Origin: JAKZSU01 sp047517485
GTDB lineage: Bacteria; Pseudomonadota; Alphaproteobacteria; UBA7887
DNA: 21,835 nt
Assembly (NCBI GenBank): GCA_047517485.1
Contig: JAKZSU010000063.1
Span: 1 to 21,835, forward strand
Reading direction: 5' to 3'
The notes under the pieces were generated by a model that was not told the DNA's origin, ran no database searches, and saw only the letters and a program-made list of their open reading frames with translations. The position numbers and the translations under genes were made by a program. Below, piece by piece: positions 15,530-21,835 of this stretch. Positions within the stretch are counted from its first letter, which is position 1. Each line of letters starts with the position of its first letter.

Positions 15530-16612
15530 GTGCCCGACTATGACGTGGTCCTGGAAGGCGTCGACAAGACGTTCGACGGCGACGTGCGCGCGGTTATCGA
15601 TTTTAACGCGGAGATCGAGCGCGGCGAATTCGTCGCCATGCTCGGGCCCTCGGGCTGCGGCAAAACCACCACATTGCGGATGATCGGCGGTCTGGAAGAG
15701 GTCACCGCCGGACGCATACTCATCGCCGGTAAGGACGTGACCGACCTGCCGCCGTCGCTTCGCGAGACGTCGATGATGTTCCAGAGTTTCGCGCTGTTCC
15801 CCCACCGTACGGTGTTCCAGAACGTCGAATTCAGCATGAAGATGAAAGGCATCTCGCGCGAGGCGCGGGCGAAGCCGGTGTGGGATATGCTGGAAAAGGT
15901 CAGTCTCGAGCCGCTCGCATCGCGCTACCCGCAGGATCTGAGCGGCGGCCAGCAACAACGTGTCGCCTTGGCGCGCGCATTGATCAGCAATCCCACCGTT
16001 CTTTTGCTCGACGAGCCGCTGGGCTCACTGGATTATAATCTTCGCCAGACAATGATCATCGAACTCAAGAAAATCCAGCGCGAACTCAGTTTGACGTTCA
16101 TAATGGTCACCCACAGCCAAGAAGAAGCGATGTCGATGGCCGACAAAGTCATCGTGATGAGCGATGCGATGATTCAACAAACCGGAACATCGCGGAAAAT
16201 ATACGAAAGCCCGCGCACCCGCTTCGTCGCTGAATTTATTGGTAACAACAACCTGTTTACCGGAATCATCCGTTCGCGTAGTGGCAGCATCGTTATAATC
16301 GAGGTCGCCGACCACTTGTGCTATGTCGCCGCGCCGGAAAAAGGGCGGCGTGTCACGCTTGGCGAGGAAGTCGCCTTCTCGGTGCGTGCCGATGTCATGC
16401 ACACCGGCGAGCAAGCCGATATGGCCAACCGGATCGAGGGGCGCTACCTCACTACCGAGTTCAGGGGATCGTTGGAAACCGACGTGTTCGAGCTGACGCC
16501 GGGACATTTCGTCCGCGTCGAACAGCATCGTAACGTCTCCGACCAAATGTACGCGAGCGGCGACCGCGAAGTCATTTGCTGGCCGGCCGAGTCCGGCGTG
16601 CTGCTCGAATAG
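15530..16612 (+). CDS. ABC transporter ATP-binding protein, polyamine/PotA type
   Basis: This is a 360-residue ATPase with all expected motifs: Walker A GPSGCGKT at 39-46, Q-loop Gln85 in MMFQSFALFPH, signature LSGGQQQRVALARAL from 137, Walker B VLLLDEP at 157-163, and switch His195 in VTHSQEEA. The segment after about 240 is a TOBE-type domain as in PotA/FbpC importers. It starts at GTG 15530, 10 bases after the flotillin-like gene, so it probably belongs to the hyuAB transcript. Its partner permeases and binding protein lie downstream on the opposite strand, so this importer is split between two converging transcription units. The substrate is probably a small cationic or amide compound, judged only from the PotA/B/C/D type and the neighbourhood. 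Confidence 0.9.
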   Translation: MPDYDVVLEGVDKTFDGDVRAVIDFNAEIERGEFVAMLGPSGCGKTTTLRMIGGLEEVTAGRILIAGKDVTDLPPSLRETSMMFQSFALFPHRTVFQNVEFSMKMKGISREARAKPVWDMLEKVSLEPLASRYPQDLSGGQQQRVALARALISNPTVLLLDEPLGSLDYNLRQTMIIELKKIQRELSLTFIMVTHSQEEAMSMADKVIVMSDAMIQQTGTSRKIYESPRTRFVAEFIGNNNLFTGIIRSRSGSIVIIEVADHLCYVAAPEKGRRVTLGEEVAFSVRADVMHTGEQADMANRIEGRYLTTEFRGSLETDVFELTPGHFVRVEQHRNVSDQMYASGDREVICWPAESGVLLE

Positions 16613-16615
16613 ATT

Positions 16616-16745
16616 TATACCGCCCTGCACTGAGTGAAACTCATTGCAGGGCGACAAGCGCGCCCGAGCTTATGCGAGGCAGCCTGCGTGGCGTCTGAAC
16701 GCCCTACAAACCGCGATGAGTCTTGCTCACCGCGGTTCGGTATTA
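16616..16745. repeat. Dispersed hairpin repeat, copy 1, between converging genes
   Basis: Bases from about 16657 to 16743 match 21597-21687 closely (shared cores such as CGCGCCCGAGCTTATGCGAG and CCGCGATGAGTCTTGCT). The element is bounded by ATACC and GGTAT. It contains a stem AACCGCGATGAG (16709-16720) / CTCACCGCGGTT (16726-16737) with one mismatch and a 5-base loop. The stop codon of the permease gene (TAA, 16745-16743 on the minus strand) lies on its right edge. It separates the converging ATPase and permease genes and could act as a transcription barrier. Confidence 0.75.
16621..16653. terminator. Strong hairpin after the ABC ATPase gene (possible bidirectional terminator)
   Basis: Arms CGCCCTGCA (16621-16629) and TGCAGGGCG (16645-16653) pair perfectly. 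After one mismatch, inner arms TGAGT/ACTCA extend the stem, closing on a GAA loop. It starts eight bases after the stop of the ATPase gene and lies between two converging genes, where a terminator is expected. There is no T-run on either side, so it is not a textbook intrinsic terminator. It is absent from the other copy of the surrounding repeat. Confidence 0.55.
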
Positions 16746-17570
16746 CTTCGTTCGCCGCGCCAAAAACGTGTAGATCGCCAAGAACAGCCCGATCATGCCG
16801 ATCGAGAACACCGTCGACGCGGTGCCCAGCGCGAACAAGGTCGGCCTGATGCGTTGGGTCATCGAGGCGTTGATGTCGAGCGGCAGAGTGTTGAATTCGC
16901 CGGCGAGCAAAGTGGTGCGCGCGAATTCGTCGTACGACAAGGTGAACCCGAACAGACCGGCGGCGACGATACCGGGGGTGATCAGCGGCAGAGTGATCTC
17001 CTTGAACACCGTCCATTCGTCAGCGCCCATGTCGCGCGCCGCCTCCTCCAGCGTGCCGTCGAAGCGGTTGAACACCGCCATCATTACCAGGAAGCCGAAC
17101 GGCAAGGTCCAAACGACATGGACCCCGAGCGCCGACGAGTACCAGGCGGGTGGAATGCCGATCTGTTTGAGCAAGGTCGCGAGACCGAGGCTGAGCAGAA
17201 TGCCGGGCACCATCAATCCGGCGAGGACGGTGTAGAACAGCACCCCGGCACCGCGGAACGGCTTGCGGAACGCCATCGCCAGCATGGTCGAGAACAAAGC
17301 GGTGATCAGCATGACGATGATCGCCAGGATCAGCGAGCGCATCAGCGCCCCTTGCATGTCGCCGACCGATGACGGTTCGATCAGTTTCGCCCACCAGTGG
17401 AAGCTGACGCCGCGCATCGGAAAGCTGGTGCCGCCGCGCTTGCCCTGGAAAGACAAGATGAACATGGCGATCATCGGGCCGTAGATGAACACCAGGAAAA
17501 TGACGTAATAGACGCTGAAGCCGGTCTTGATGCCCTGTTTGCGTCGCCGCTCGGGGGTCCACTTCGCCAT
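16743..17570 (-). CDS. ABC transporter permease, PotC type
   Basis: This is a 275-residue inner-membrane permease with a first helix at about 20-40, further helices from about 78 onward (six in all, estimated by eye), and the cytoplasmic EAA motif EEAARDMGA at 175-183 followed by a TLPLITPG segment. The EAA loop docks on the ATPase. This is the usual PotC/YdcV-like length and layout. Its start is three bases after the stop of the PotB-type gene, with an AAGGA ribosome binding site inside the end of that gene, so the two are tightly coupled. It ends inside the right edge of a hairpin repeat. The ATPase partner is most likely the converging gene at 15530-16612. Confidence 0.88.
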   Translation of the reverse strand: MAKWTPERRRKQGIKTGFSVYYVIFLVFIYGPMIAMFILSFQGKRGGTSFPMRGVSFHWWAKLIEPSSVGDMQGALMRSLILAIIVMLITALFSTMLAMAFRKPFRGAGVLFYTVLAGLMVPGILLSLGLATLLKQIGIPPAWYSSALGVHVVWTLPFGFLVMMAVFNRFDGTLEEAARDMGADEWTVFKEITLPLITPGIVAAGLFGFTLSYDEFARTTLLAGEFNTLPLDINASMTQRIRPTLFALGTASTVFSIGMIGLFLAIYTFLARRTK

Positions 17571-17573
17571 CGT

Positions 17574-18554
17574 CTACAATTCCTTGCGAATGTTGACGAC
17601 TTTCAGAATGATCACCACCCCGATCATCATCGCGATCATCAACATCAGCGCATTGACCGCGGCGAACGGATAATTGGCGATGGCGTAGTAATTGAGAATC
17701 ACGGTCCCGGTGGTTGATGTCTTGCCGCCGTAAACCACCACGGCGGAGGCGAATTCGCCCATCAGCATGACGAACAGGAAGATCATCCCGATCGCCACGC
17801 CGGGAAGCGACAACGGTCCGATGATCTCGCGAAAAATCTGGAACGGCGTGGCGCCCATGTCGCGCGCCGCCTCGAGAATATCGGGACTGATCTTGGCCAG
17901 CGAGAAAAACATCGGCCCGACACTGAGGACGACATAGAGCTGCACCAGCGCCACGGTGTAACCGAATTCGGAATAGAGCAGAAAGCCCGCCGGTTTGTCG
18001 AGAATGCCGAGATCGACCAGCATGCCATTGAGCAATCCGCGGCGACCCAGCATCGGCAACCAGGCGACGGCGCGGATCAAATAGCTGGTCCAGAACGGCA
18101 CCATGCCCATCAGGAACAACGCCATCTGCCATTTGAACGACTTCACCTGCATGGCGAGGAAATAGGCGATCGGATAACCGACGATCAGGCACAACACCAT
18201 CACCTCGGCGGTAAAACGAAAGGTCTCCCACACCGTCTTGATGAACACCGATATTCTGAGGAAGCCGCGGTCCTCGGGATCGAAGAACCCTTCGGTGACG
18301 AAGAATTCGCGATAATTTTCCAGCGACAGATCCGGCACCATGCCGTGGCCGGTACTGGTCCAGAAACTAAAGACGATGATGCTGGCGAGCGGAATGACCA
18401 AGAAGAGGATAAGCCACAACACCGCCGGCGCGACCAACCAGCCGACCGGAAAGCCCCCATCCCGGCGATAAGTCTTGGCCTGCTCGAGTTGCGCCGGCGC
18501 CACTGGCTGCTCGCCGATCAGGCCGCGATGCTGAATATGTTCCGCCTGTGCCAT
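17574..18554 (-). CDS. ABC transporter permease, PotB type
   Basis: This is a 326-residue inner-membrane permease. The first ~35 residues are a polar cytoplasmic extension, then a hydrophobic helix at 38-66, a periplasmic segment (about 68-105), and further helices between about 115 and 320. The EAA motif LEAARDMGA at 227-235 is followed by GPLSLPG. Length and organisation match PotB/YdcU-like subunits of polyamine or opine-type importers. It is transcribed from the binding-protein gene side, with an 80-base gap containing a GC-rich hairpin, and is followed after three bases by the PotC-type gene. With PotC it would form the transmembrane channel. Confidence 0.88.
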   Translation of the reverse strand: MAQAEHIQHRGLIGEQPVAPAQLEQAKTYRRDGGFPVGWLVAPAVLWLILFLVIPLASIIVFSFWTSTGHGMVPDLSLENYREFFVTEGFFDPEDRGFLRISVFIKTVWETFRFTAEVMVLCLIVGYPIAYFLAMQVKSFKWQMALFLMGMVPFWTSYLIRAVAWLPMLGRRGLLNGMLVDLGILDKPAGFLLYSEFGYTVALVQLYVVLSVGPMFFSLAKISPDILEAARDMGATPFQIFREIIGPLSLPGVAIGMIFLFVMLMGEFASAVVVYGGKTSTTGTVILNYYAIANYPFAAVNALMLMIAMMIGVVIILKVVNIRKEL

Positions 18555-18578
18555 GGCTTCTGGTCGTTAACGATAGTC

Positions 18579-18605
18579 GACGGGCGGAACAATGCCCCGC
18601 CCGTC
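18579..18605. terminator. GC-rich hairpin between the binding-protein and permease genes
   Basis: Arms GACGGGCGG (18579-18587) and CCGCCCGTC (18597-18605) pair perfectly across a nine-base loop. It lies just after the stop of the substrate-binding-protein gene on the minus strand and before the PotB-type gene. Such hairpins in ABC importer operons often lower downstream transcription or stabilise the upstream message, giving excess binding protein. No T-run follows, so partial attenuation or mRNA stabilisation is more likely than full termination. Confidence 0.5.
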
Positions 18606-18634
18606 ACACCTTTGAACGGCGTCTTGTTTACCGG

Positions 18635-19921
18635 TCAGGCGCTAATGAACTCGGTCCAGCGCTTCACCAGATAGTCGTTCTCGTCCATCAACGAGTTCCA
18701 TACGGCGATGTTGCGGAAGCGGTCCTCGTAGGAGCCGCCGTCGCGCACTTCGCCCTTCTCGACGATGATGGTGCCGAACGGATCGGGCAGCTCCCGCGCC
18801 GCCGGCTTGCCCATGTACCAGTAGTCCCACTCGTCGGAGTCGAGGTGCTTCTGCACATTGCCGGGCACCGACATGTAATAGCCCTGACGCGCGACAAACG
18901 CGCCGGCCCAGCCTGACAGCCACCAGTTGACGTATTCGTAGGCCTGATCGAGTGCCGCGCCGGATGTCGCGGCCGAGATCGCCAAACCGCCATGCCAGCC
19001 GCGCATGCCTTCCTTGGGCGAAGCATAGACGCAGCGCACGCCCTCGGCCTTGATCGCGGTAACCGCCGGCGACCACATGCTTTCGAGCACCACTTCGCCG
19101 CTGACCATGAGGTTCACCGATTGGCCAAAGGTTTCCCAGAAAGCGCGGAAATGGCCCGCCTGTTTCTTTTCGATGAGGAAGTCGATTAGGAAATCGATTT
19201 CGTCGCGAGTCATGTTGCCCTTGTCGCCGAAAGTGAGAAGGCCGAGCGCCTCGACACCGAGGGCGGCATCCATCACGCCGATCTGCGGAATGTTGAGCAA
19301 CGCCACCGATCCGGCGAAGTCTTCGCTGAACAGTTCCGCCCAACTGGTTATTTCGCGACCCGTATCGTCGGGGTTGTAGCCGATGCTGTCGGCATTATGC
19401 CAACCGGGTACCATCGAGATGTAGCGCGATGGGCCATCGACGCGATTGCCGTCGGCGTCGAGCCAGAGGAGGCGGAACGGGGCGTCGCCTTGGCCCGGAT
19501 TCGAGCCTGGGGTCAGCTGACCGGTCTTGCACAGATTGGAAACCGCGTCCCATTCCGGGATCCGCTGGGTATCGATCGGCTGCCAGACCTTCGACGGCGT
19601 GAACACGTCGAGATCGTTGAAATAGCCTTCCGCGACTTCGTATTGGTCGTTCTGATTGAGCATCTTGCCGAACATCGCGCCATAGCCCAGCGCTTGTCCG
19701 CGAACCTCGAAACCAAGGTCTTGCGATGCCTGGCTTTGAATCTCGTTGATTACGCTGACGCCGAGACCCACGGTGCGTACCGGATCCGCCGCGCGCACGA
19801 TATTTGGAAAGCCGGTAATCGTGGTCGCCGCGACCGCCCCGGCCGTGGTGCCCATGAACCGGCGCCGGGTCAAACCCTTGCCGGGCTTCTTGAATGAAGT
19901 CCGTATTTTCCTTGCCGACAT
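18635..19921 (-). CDS. Tat-exported ABC transporter substrate-binding protein, PotD type
   Basis: This is a 428-residue periplasmic binding protein. The start at 19921 is preceded at ideal spacing by GGAGGAC. An upstream in-frame ATG (19951) would place that site inside the gene and was rejected. The N-terminus has a Tat motif TRRRFMG at 18-24 and a hydrophobic stretch AGAVAATTITGFP, with probable cleavage near VRAA/D (residue 45-46). The mature protein has the PotD-like two-lobe pattern, including a late NWWLSGWAGAFVARQGYYMS segment. It would capture the imported compound and deliver it to the two permeases. It is transcribed divergently from the hydantoinase gene, so shared regulation is likely. 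The exact ligand is unknown. Confidence 0.87.
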   Translation of the reverse strand: MSARKIRTSFKKPGKGLTRRRFMGTTAGAVAATTITGFPNIVRAADPVRTVGLGVSVINEIQSQASQDLGFEVRGQALGYGAMFGKMLNQNDQYEVAEGYFNDLDVFTPSKVWQPIDTQRIPEWDAVSNLCKTGQLTPGSNPGQGDAPFRLLWLDADGNRVDGPSRYISMVPGWHNADSIGYNPDDTGREITSWAELFSEDFAGSVALLNIPQIGVMDAALGVEALGLLTFGDKGNMTRDEIDFLIDFLIEKKQAGHFRAFWETFGQSVNLMVSGEVVLESMWSPAVTAIKAEGVRCVYASPKEGMRGWHGGLAISAATSGAALDQAYEYVNWWLSGWAGAFVARQGYYMSVPGNVQKHLDSDEWDYWYMGKPAARELPDPFGTIIVEKGEVRDGGSYEDRFRNIAVWNSLMDENDYLVKRWTEFISA

Positions 19922-20094
19922 TGTCGTCCTCCCTAATCGCCCATCGGTCACTTTACAAACCGCTCAATGCTTGGGCCTCTGACCGGTTACTGCCCGCACG
20001 TGTTCGTCATGGCGGTTTCTTATCTGGTCGACGATCTGATACTACAGGGAGCGGCCCGAGTTTTGAACTGCAAAGCCCGCCCGGGGGAACGACA
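19922..20094. promoter_or_regulatory. Divergent promoter region between the ABC importer and the hydantoinase
   Basis: The importer operon and the hydantoinase gene diverge from this 173-base gap, so it must carry their promoters unless these lie within the genes. Both sides have clear translation starts (GGAGGAC on the minus side, and a G-rich CCGGGGGAACGACA on the plus side). An inverted pair AAACCGC (19957-19963) and GCGGTTT (20012-20018) could be an operator. A GATACT at 20038-20043 is a possible plus-strand -10, but I see no good -35 for it. Confidence 0.45.
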
Positions 20095-21579
20095 ATGAGC
20101 GTGTTGATCAAGAATGGTCGCGTGGTGACCGCCACCGACGACTACCACGCGGACATATTCATCAAGGATTCGACGGTCACCCTGATCGGCAAGGATCTGG
20201 TAATCGACGCCGACCGGGTGATCGATGCGGCGGGAAAGCTGGTGATTCCCGGCGGTATCGACCCGCACACTCACATGCAAATGCCGTTTGGCGGCACCGA
20301 GACCTCGGACACCTTCGAGACCGGGACCCGCGCCGCGGCATTCGGCGGGACCACGTGCATCGTCGACTTCGCCATCCAGTCCAAGGGCTCATCGACCATC
20401 GAGGCACTCGATACCTGGCATCAAAAAGCCGCCGGCAAGACCGCGATCGACTACGGTTTTCACATGATCATTACCGACATGCCGGATCACCGGGTGCCGG
20501 AAATGCGCCGCCTTTCGGACGAGGGGATCACCAGTTACAAGCTGTTCATGGCCTATCCGGGGGTGTTGTTGTCGGACGACGGCACGATTTTTCGCGCCAT
20601 GCGCAAGGCCGGCGAGGATGGCACCCTGGTGTGCATGCACGCCGAGAACGGCGTGGTGATCGACGAGTTGGTCAAGCTCGCCCTGGCGCAAGGCCATATC
20701 GAGCCGAAATATCACGCCTATACCCGCCCGACCCGGCTCGAGGCCGAGGGCGCGCACCGTGCGCTGGCGATCGCCGAAGTCGCGCGCTCGCCGGTCTACA
20801 TAGTCCATTTGAGCGCCTATGATTCGCTGAAGGAACTGCGCGACGCCCAGGCGCGTGGCGTCATGGCGCACGCCGAGACCTGCCCGCAGTATCTCTTGCT
20901 CGACGTCGACGCCTATGATCAGCCGGGATTCGACGGCGCCAAATATGTCCTGACCCCGCCGCTGCGCGAGAAATGGAACCAGGACGAATTATGGTCGGGC
21001 TTGCGCACCGGCGATCTCAGCGTGATCTCCACCGACCATTGCCCGTTCTGCCTCAAGGAGCAGAAAGAACTCGGCAAGGACGATTTCAGCCAGATCCCCA
21101 ATGGTGGCCCGGGGGTCGAGAACCGGATGAGCCTGATCTACCATTACGGTGTCAACATGGGCCGCATTGGGCTCAATAAATTCGTCGAACTGACTTCGAC
21201 CGGGCCGGCGAAGATCTTCGGTCTGTTCCCGAAAAAAGGCACCATCGCGGTCGGCAGCGACGCCGATATCGTCATCTTCGATCCCGAACACGAAGAGACC
21301 ATCAGCTATTACAATGCCAAAACCCACCACATGAACATCGACTACAACGCCTATGAGGGCTTTCCGGTGAAAGGCTTCACCGAGACCGTGCTCAGCCGCG
21401 GCAAGGTGATCATCGACAAGGGCGAATATGTCGGCCGCGCCGGCGATGGCGCGTTCGTCAAACGCGGCCCCTATGGTGGCATGTACGCCTCGGTGGCCGA
21501 GGCCAACCGACGCGAGGGCCCGGCCAGCCCGCTGTCCGAACAAGGCGGCGCGATGGCGCGCAAAATGGCGGCGGAATAG
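20095..21579 (+). CDS. D-hydantoinase/dihydropyrimidinase (metal-dependent cyclic amidohydrolase)
   Basis: This is a 494-residue amidohydrolase-superfamily TIM-barrel enzyme. All binuclear metal ligands are visible: His58/His60 in DPHTHMQ, the lysine to be carboxylated Lys149 in SYKLFMAY, His182 in CMHAEN, His238 in VHLSA and Asp314 in TDHCPF. It opens 5,6-dihydropyrimidine or hydantoin rings to N-carbamoyl amino acids in the cytoplasm. The start at 20095 gives the usual family N-terminus (MSVLIKNGRVVT); upstream in-frame codons run through the divergent promoter region. With HyuA/HyuB it gives the window two unrelated ring-opening systems. The product could feed the cysteine hydrolase at 4075-4767. 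The C-terminal ~25 residues are a low-complexity tail. The gene is followed by repeats. Confidence 0.92.
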   Translation: MSVLIKNGRVVTATDDYHADIFIKDSTVTLIGKDLVIDADRVIDAAGKLVIPGGIDPHTHMQMPFGGTETSDTFETGTRAAAFGGTTCIVDFAIQSKGSSTIEALDTWHQKAAGKTAIDYGFHMIITDMPDHRVPEMRRLSDEGITSYKLFMAYPGVLLSDDGTIFRAMRKAGEDGTLVCMHAENGVVIDELVKLALAQGHIEPKYHAYTRPTRLEAEGAHRALAIAEVARSPVYIVHLSAYDSLKELRDAQARGVMAHAETCPQYLLLDVDAYDQPGFDGAKYVLTPPLREKWNQDELWSGLRTGDLSVISTDHCPFCLKEQKELGKDDFSQIPNGGPGVENRMSLIYHYGVNMGRIGLNKFVELTSTGPAKIFGLFPKKGTIAVGSDADIVIFDPEHEETISYYNAKTHHMNIDYNAYEGFPVKGFTETVLSRGKVIIDKGEYVGRAGDGAFVKRGPYGGMYASVAEANRREGPASPLSEQGGAMARKMAAE

Positions 21580-21584
21580 GGGTT

Positions 21585-21689
21585 AATACCAAGCGCGACC
21601 GCGCGCCCGAGCTTATGCGAGGCAAGCCTGCGTGGCGCTTGAACGCACGACAAACCGCGATGAGTCTTGCTTATCGCGGTTCCGTATTT
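21585..21689. repeat. Dispersed hairpin repeat, copy 2
   Basis: This is the second copy of the repeat at 16616-16745, lacking that copy's GC-rich inserted hairpin. It begins six bases after the hydantoinase stop with AATACC. The main stem AACCGCGATGAG (21653-21664) / CTTATCGCGGTT (21670-21681) pairs fully with one G-T wobble, whereas copy 1 has an A-C mismatch. Both copies directly follow a gene end, so the element may act in 3' end formation. Confidence 0.75.
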
Positions 21690-21694
21690 GGGTT

Positions 21695-21835
21695 ATACCA
21701 AGGGTGGATATTAATGACCCATTTGATGGCCCGAGGTGGTTTTCCGGGCAGGCGCGACGCGCCGCGCGATGCGGTGCCATCGGGCAAGCGGCGCAACGCA
21801 CCCGGAAAGCCACCTCGGGCCACCGAAGGCCGCTC
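21695..21835. repeat. Partial nested-hairpin repeat related to the 7873-8139 element, cut by the window edge
   Basis: The arms GGCCCGAGGTGG (21728-21739) and CCACCTCGGGCC (21810-21821) pair perfectly, and pairing continues inward (TTTTCCGGG with CCCGGAAAG, one wobble). The loop (GCGATGCGGTGCCATCGGGC core) matches the loops of both hairpin units at 7909-8104, while the arms differ. The following CACCGAAGGCCGCTC matches the linker before the second unit there, so a second inverted unit probably lies just beyond the window. Nothing coding is seen from 21580 to the end. Confidence 0.75.

Noticed and set aside
16615..17016. Minus-strand open frame of 133 codons across the repeat and the permease gene end
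   Set aside because: It overlaps the PotC-type gene in another frame and draws its C-terminus from the hairpin repeat. A similar meaningless peptide arises from the other repeat copy at 21613-21813.

Overview
The window is GC-rich and densely packed, with short intergenic gaps, ATGA start/stop overlaps, a Tat-exported binding protein and Caulobacter-type oxidative pentose enzymes. Together these suggest an alphaproteobacterium, plausibly Rhodospirillales-like. That is an inference from gene content, not a phylogeny. I recognise no rRNA, tRNA, CRISPR array or transposase.

Region 1 (1-3598) is a damaged sugar locus. On the minus strand are the C-terminal end of a MalK/UgpC-type ABC ATPase, a small membrane protein and the start of a further gene. 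On the plus strand are the C-terminal end of a Gfo/Idh/MocA oxidoreductase, then an intact xylose-dehydrogenase-like SDR and an SMP-30/xylonolactonase-like protein. An aldose 1-epimerase converges on the lactonase. The two broken genes meet at about 832-840, and both have lost their 5' parts. This fits a deletion in a divergent gene pair, or a chimeric assembly.

Region 2 (2714-7808) has a minus-strand set: an N-carbamoylsarcosine-amidase-like cysteine hydrolase, then a small protein overlapping it by ATGA, then the epimerase. Opposite them run a CE4/PuuE-type deacetylase-fold hydrolase, a small CxxC protein and a COG0523 (CobW-like) metal-chaperone GTPase. A four-helix membrane protein lies tail to tail with the GTPase.

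Region 3 (7809-16612) starts with a 267-bp repeat with 35-bp inverted ends. It continues with a plus-strand series: hyuA, hyuB, a 914-residue SPFH/flotillin-like coiled-coil protein and a PotA-type ABC ATPase. The HyuB protein carries an extra N-terminal domain clearly related to the small protein at 3608-4078.

Region 4 (16613-21835) holds the rest of the ABC importer on the minus strand (binding protein, then two permeases). Divergent from it is a metal-dependent D-hydantoinase/dihydropyrimidinase. Dispersed hairpin repeats sit at the ends.

The coherent story for most of the window is uptake and hydrolysis of cyclic ureides or amides. A polyamine-type importer would bring in the substrate. 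A metal-dependent hydantoinase and an ATP-dependent HyuAB enzyme would open the ring. A carbamoylsarcosine-type amidase would remove the carbamoyl group. A COG0523 GTPase might supply metal. The most unusual points are the shared accessory domain (possibly Rad52-like in fold) found both alone and fused to HyuB, the giant duplicated flotillin-like protein in the hydantoinase gene series, and a nested hairpin repeat family whose stems differ in sequence but keep pairing.
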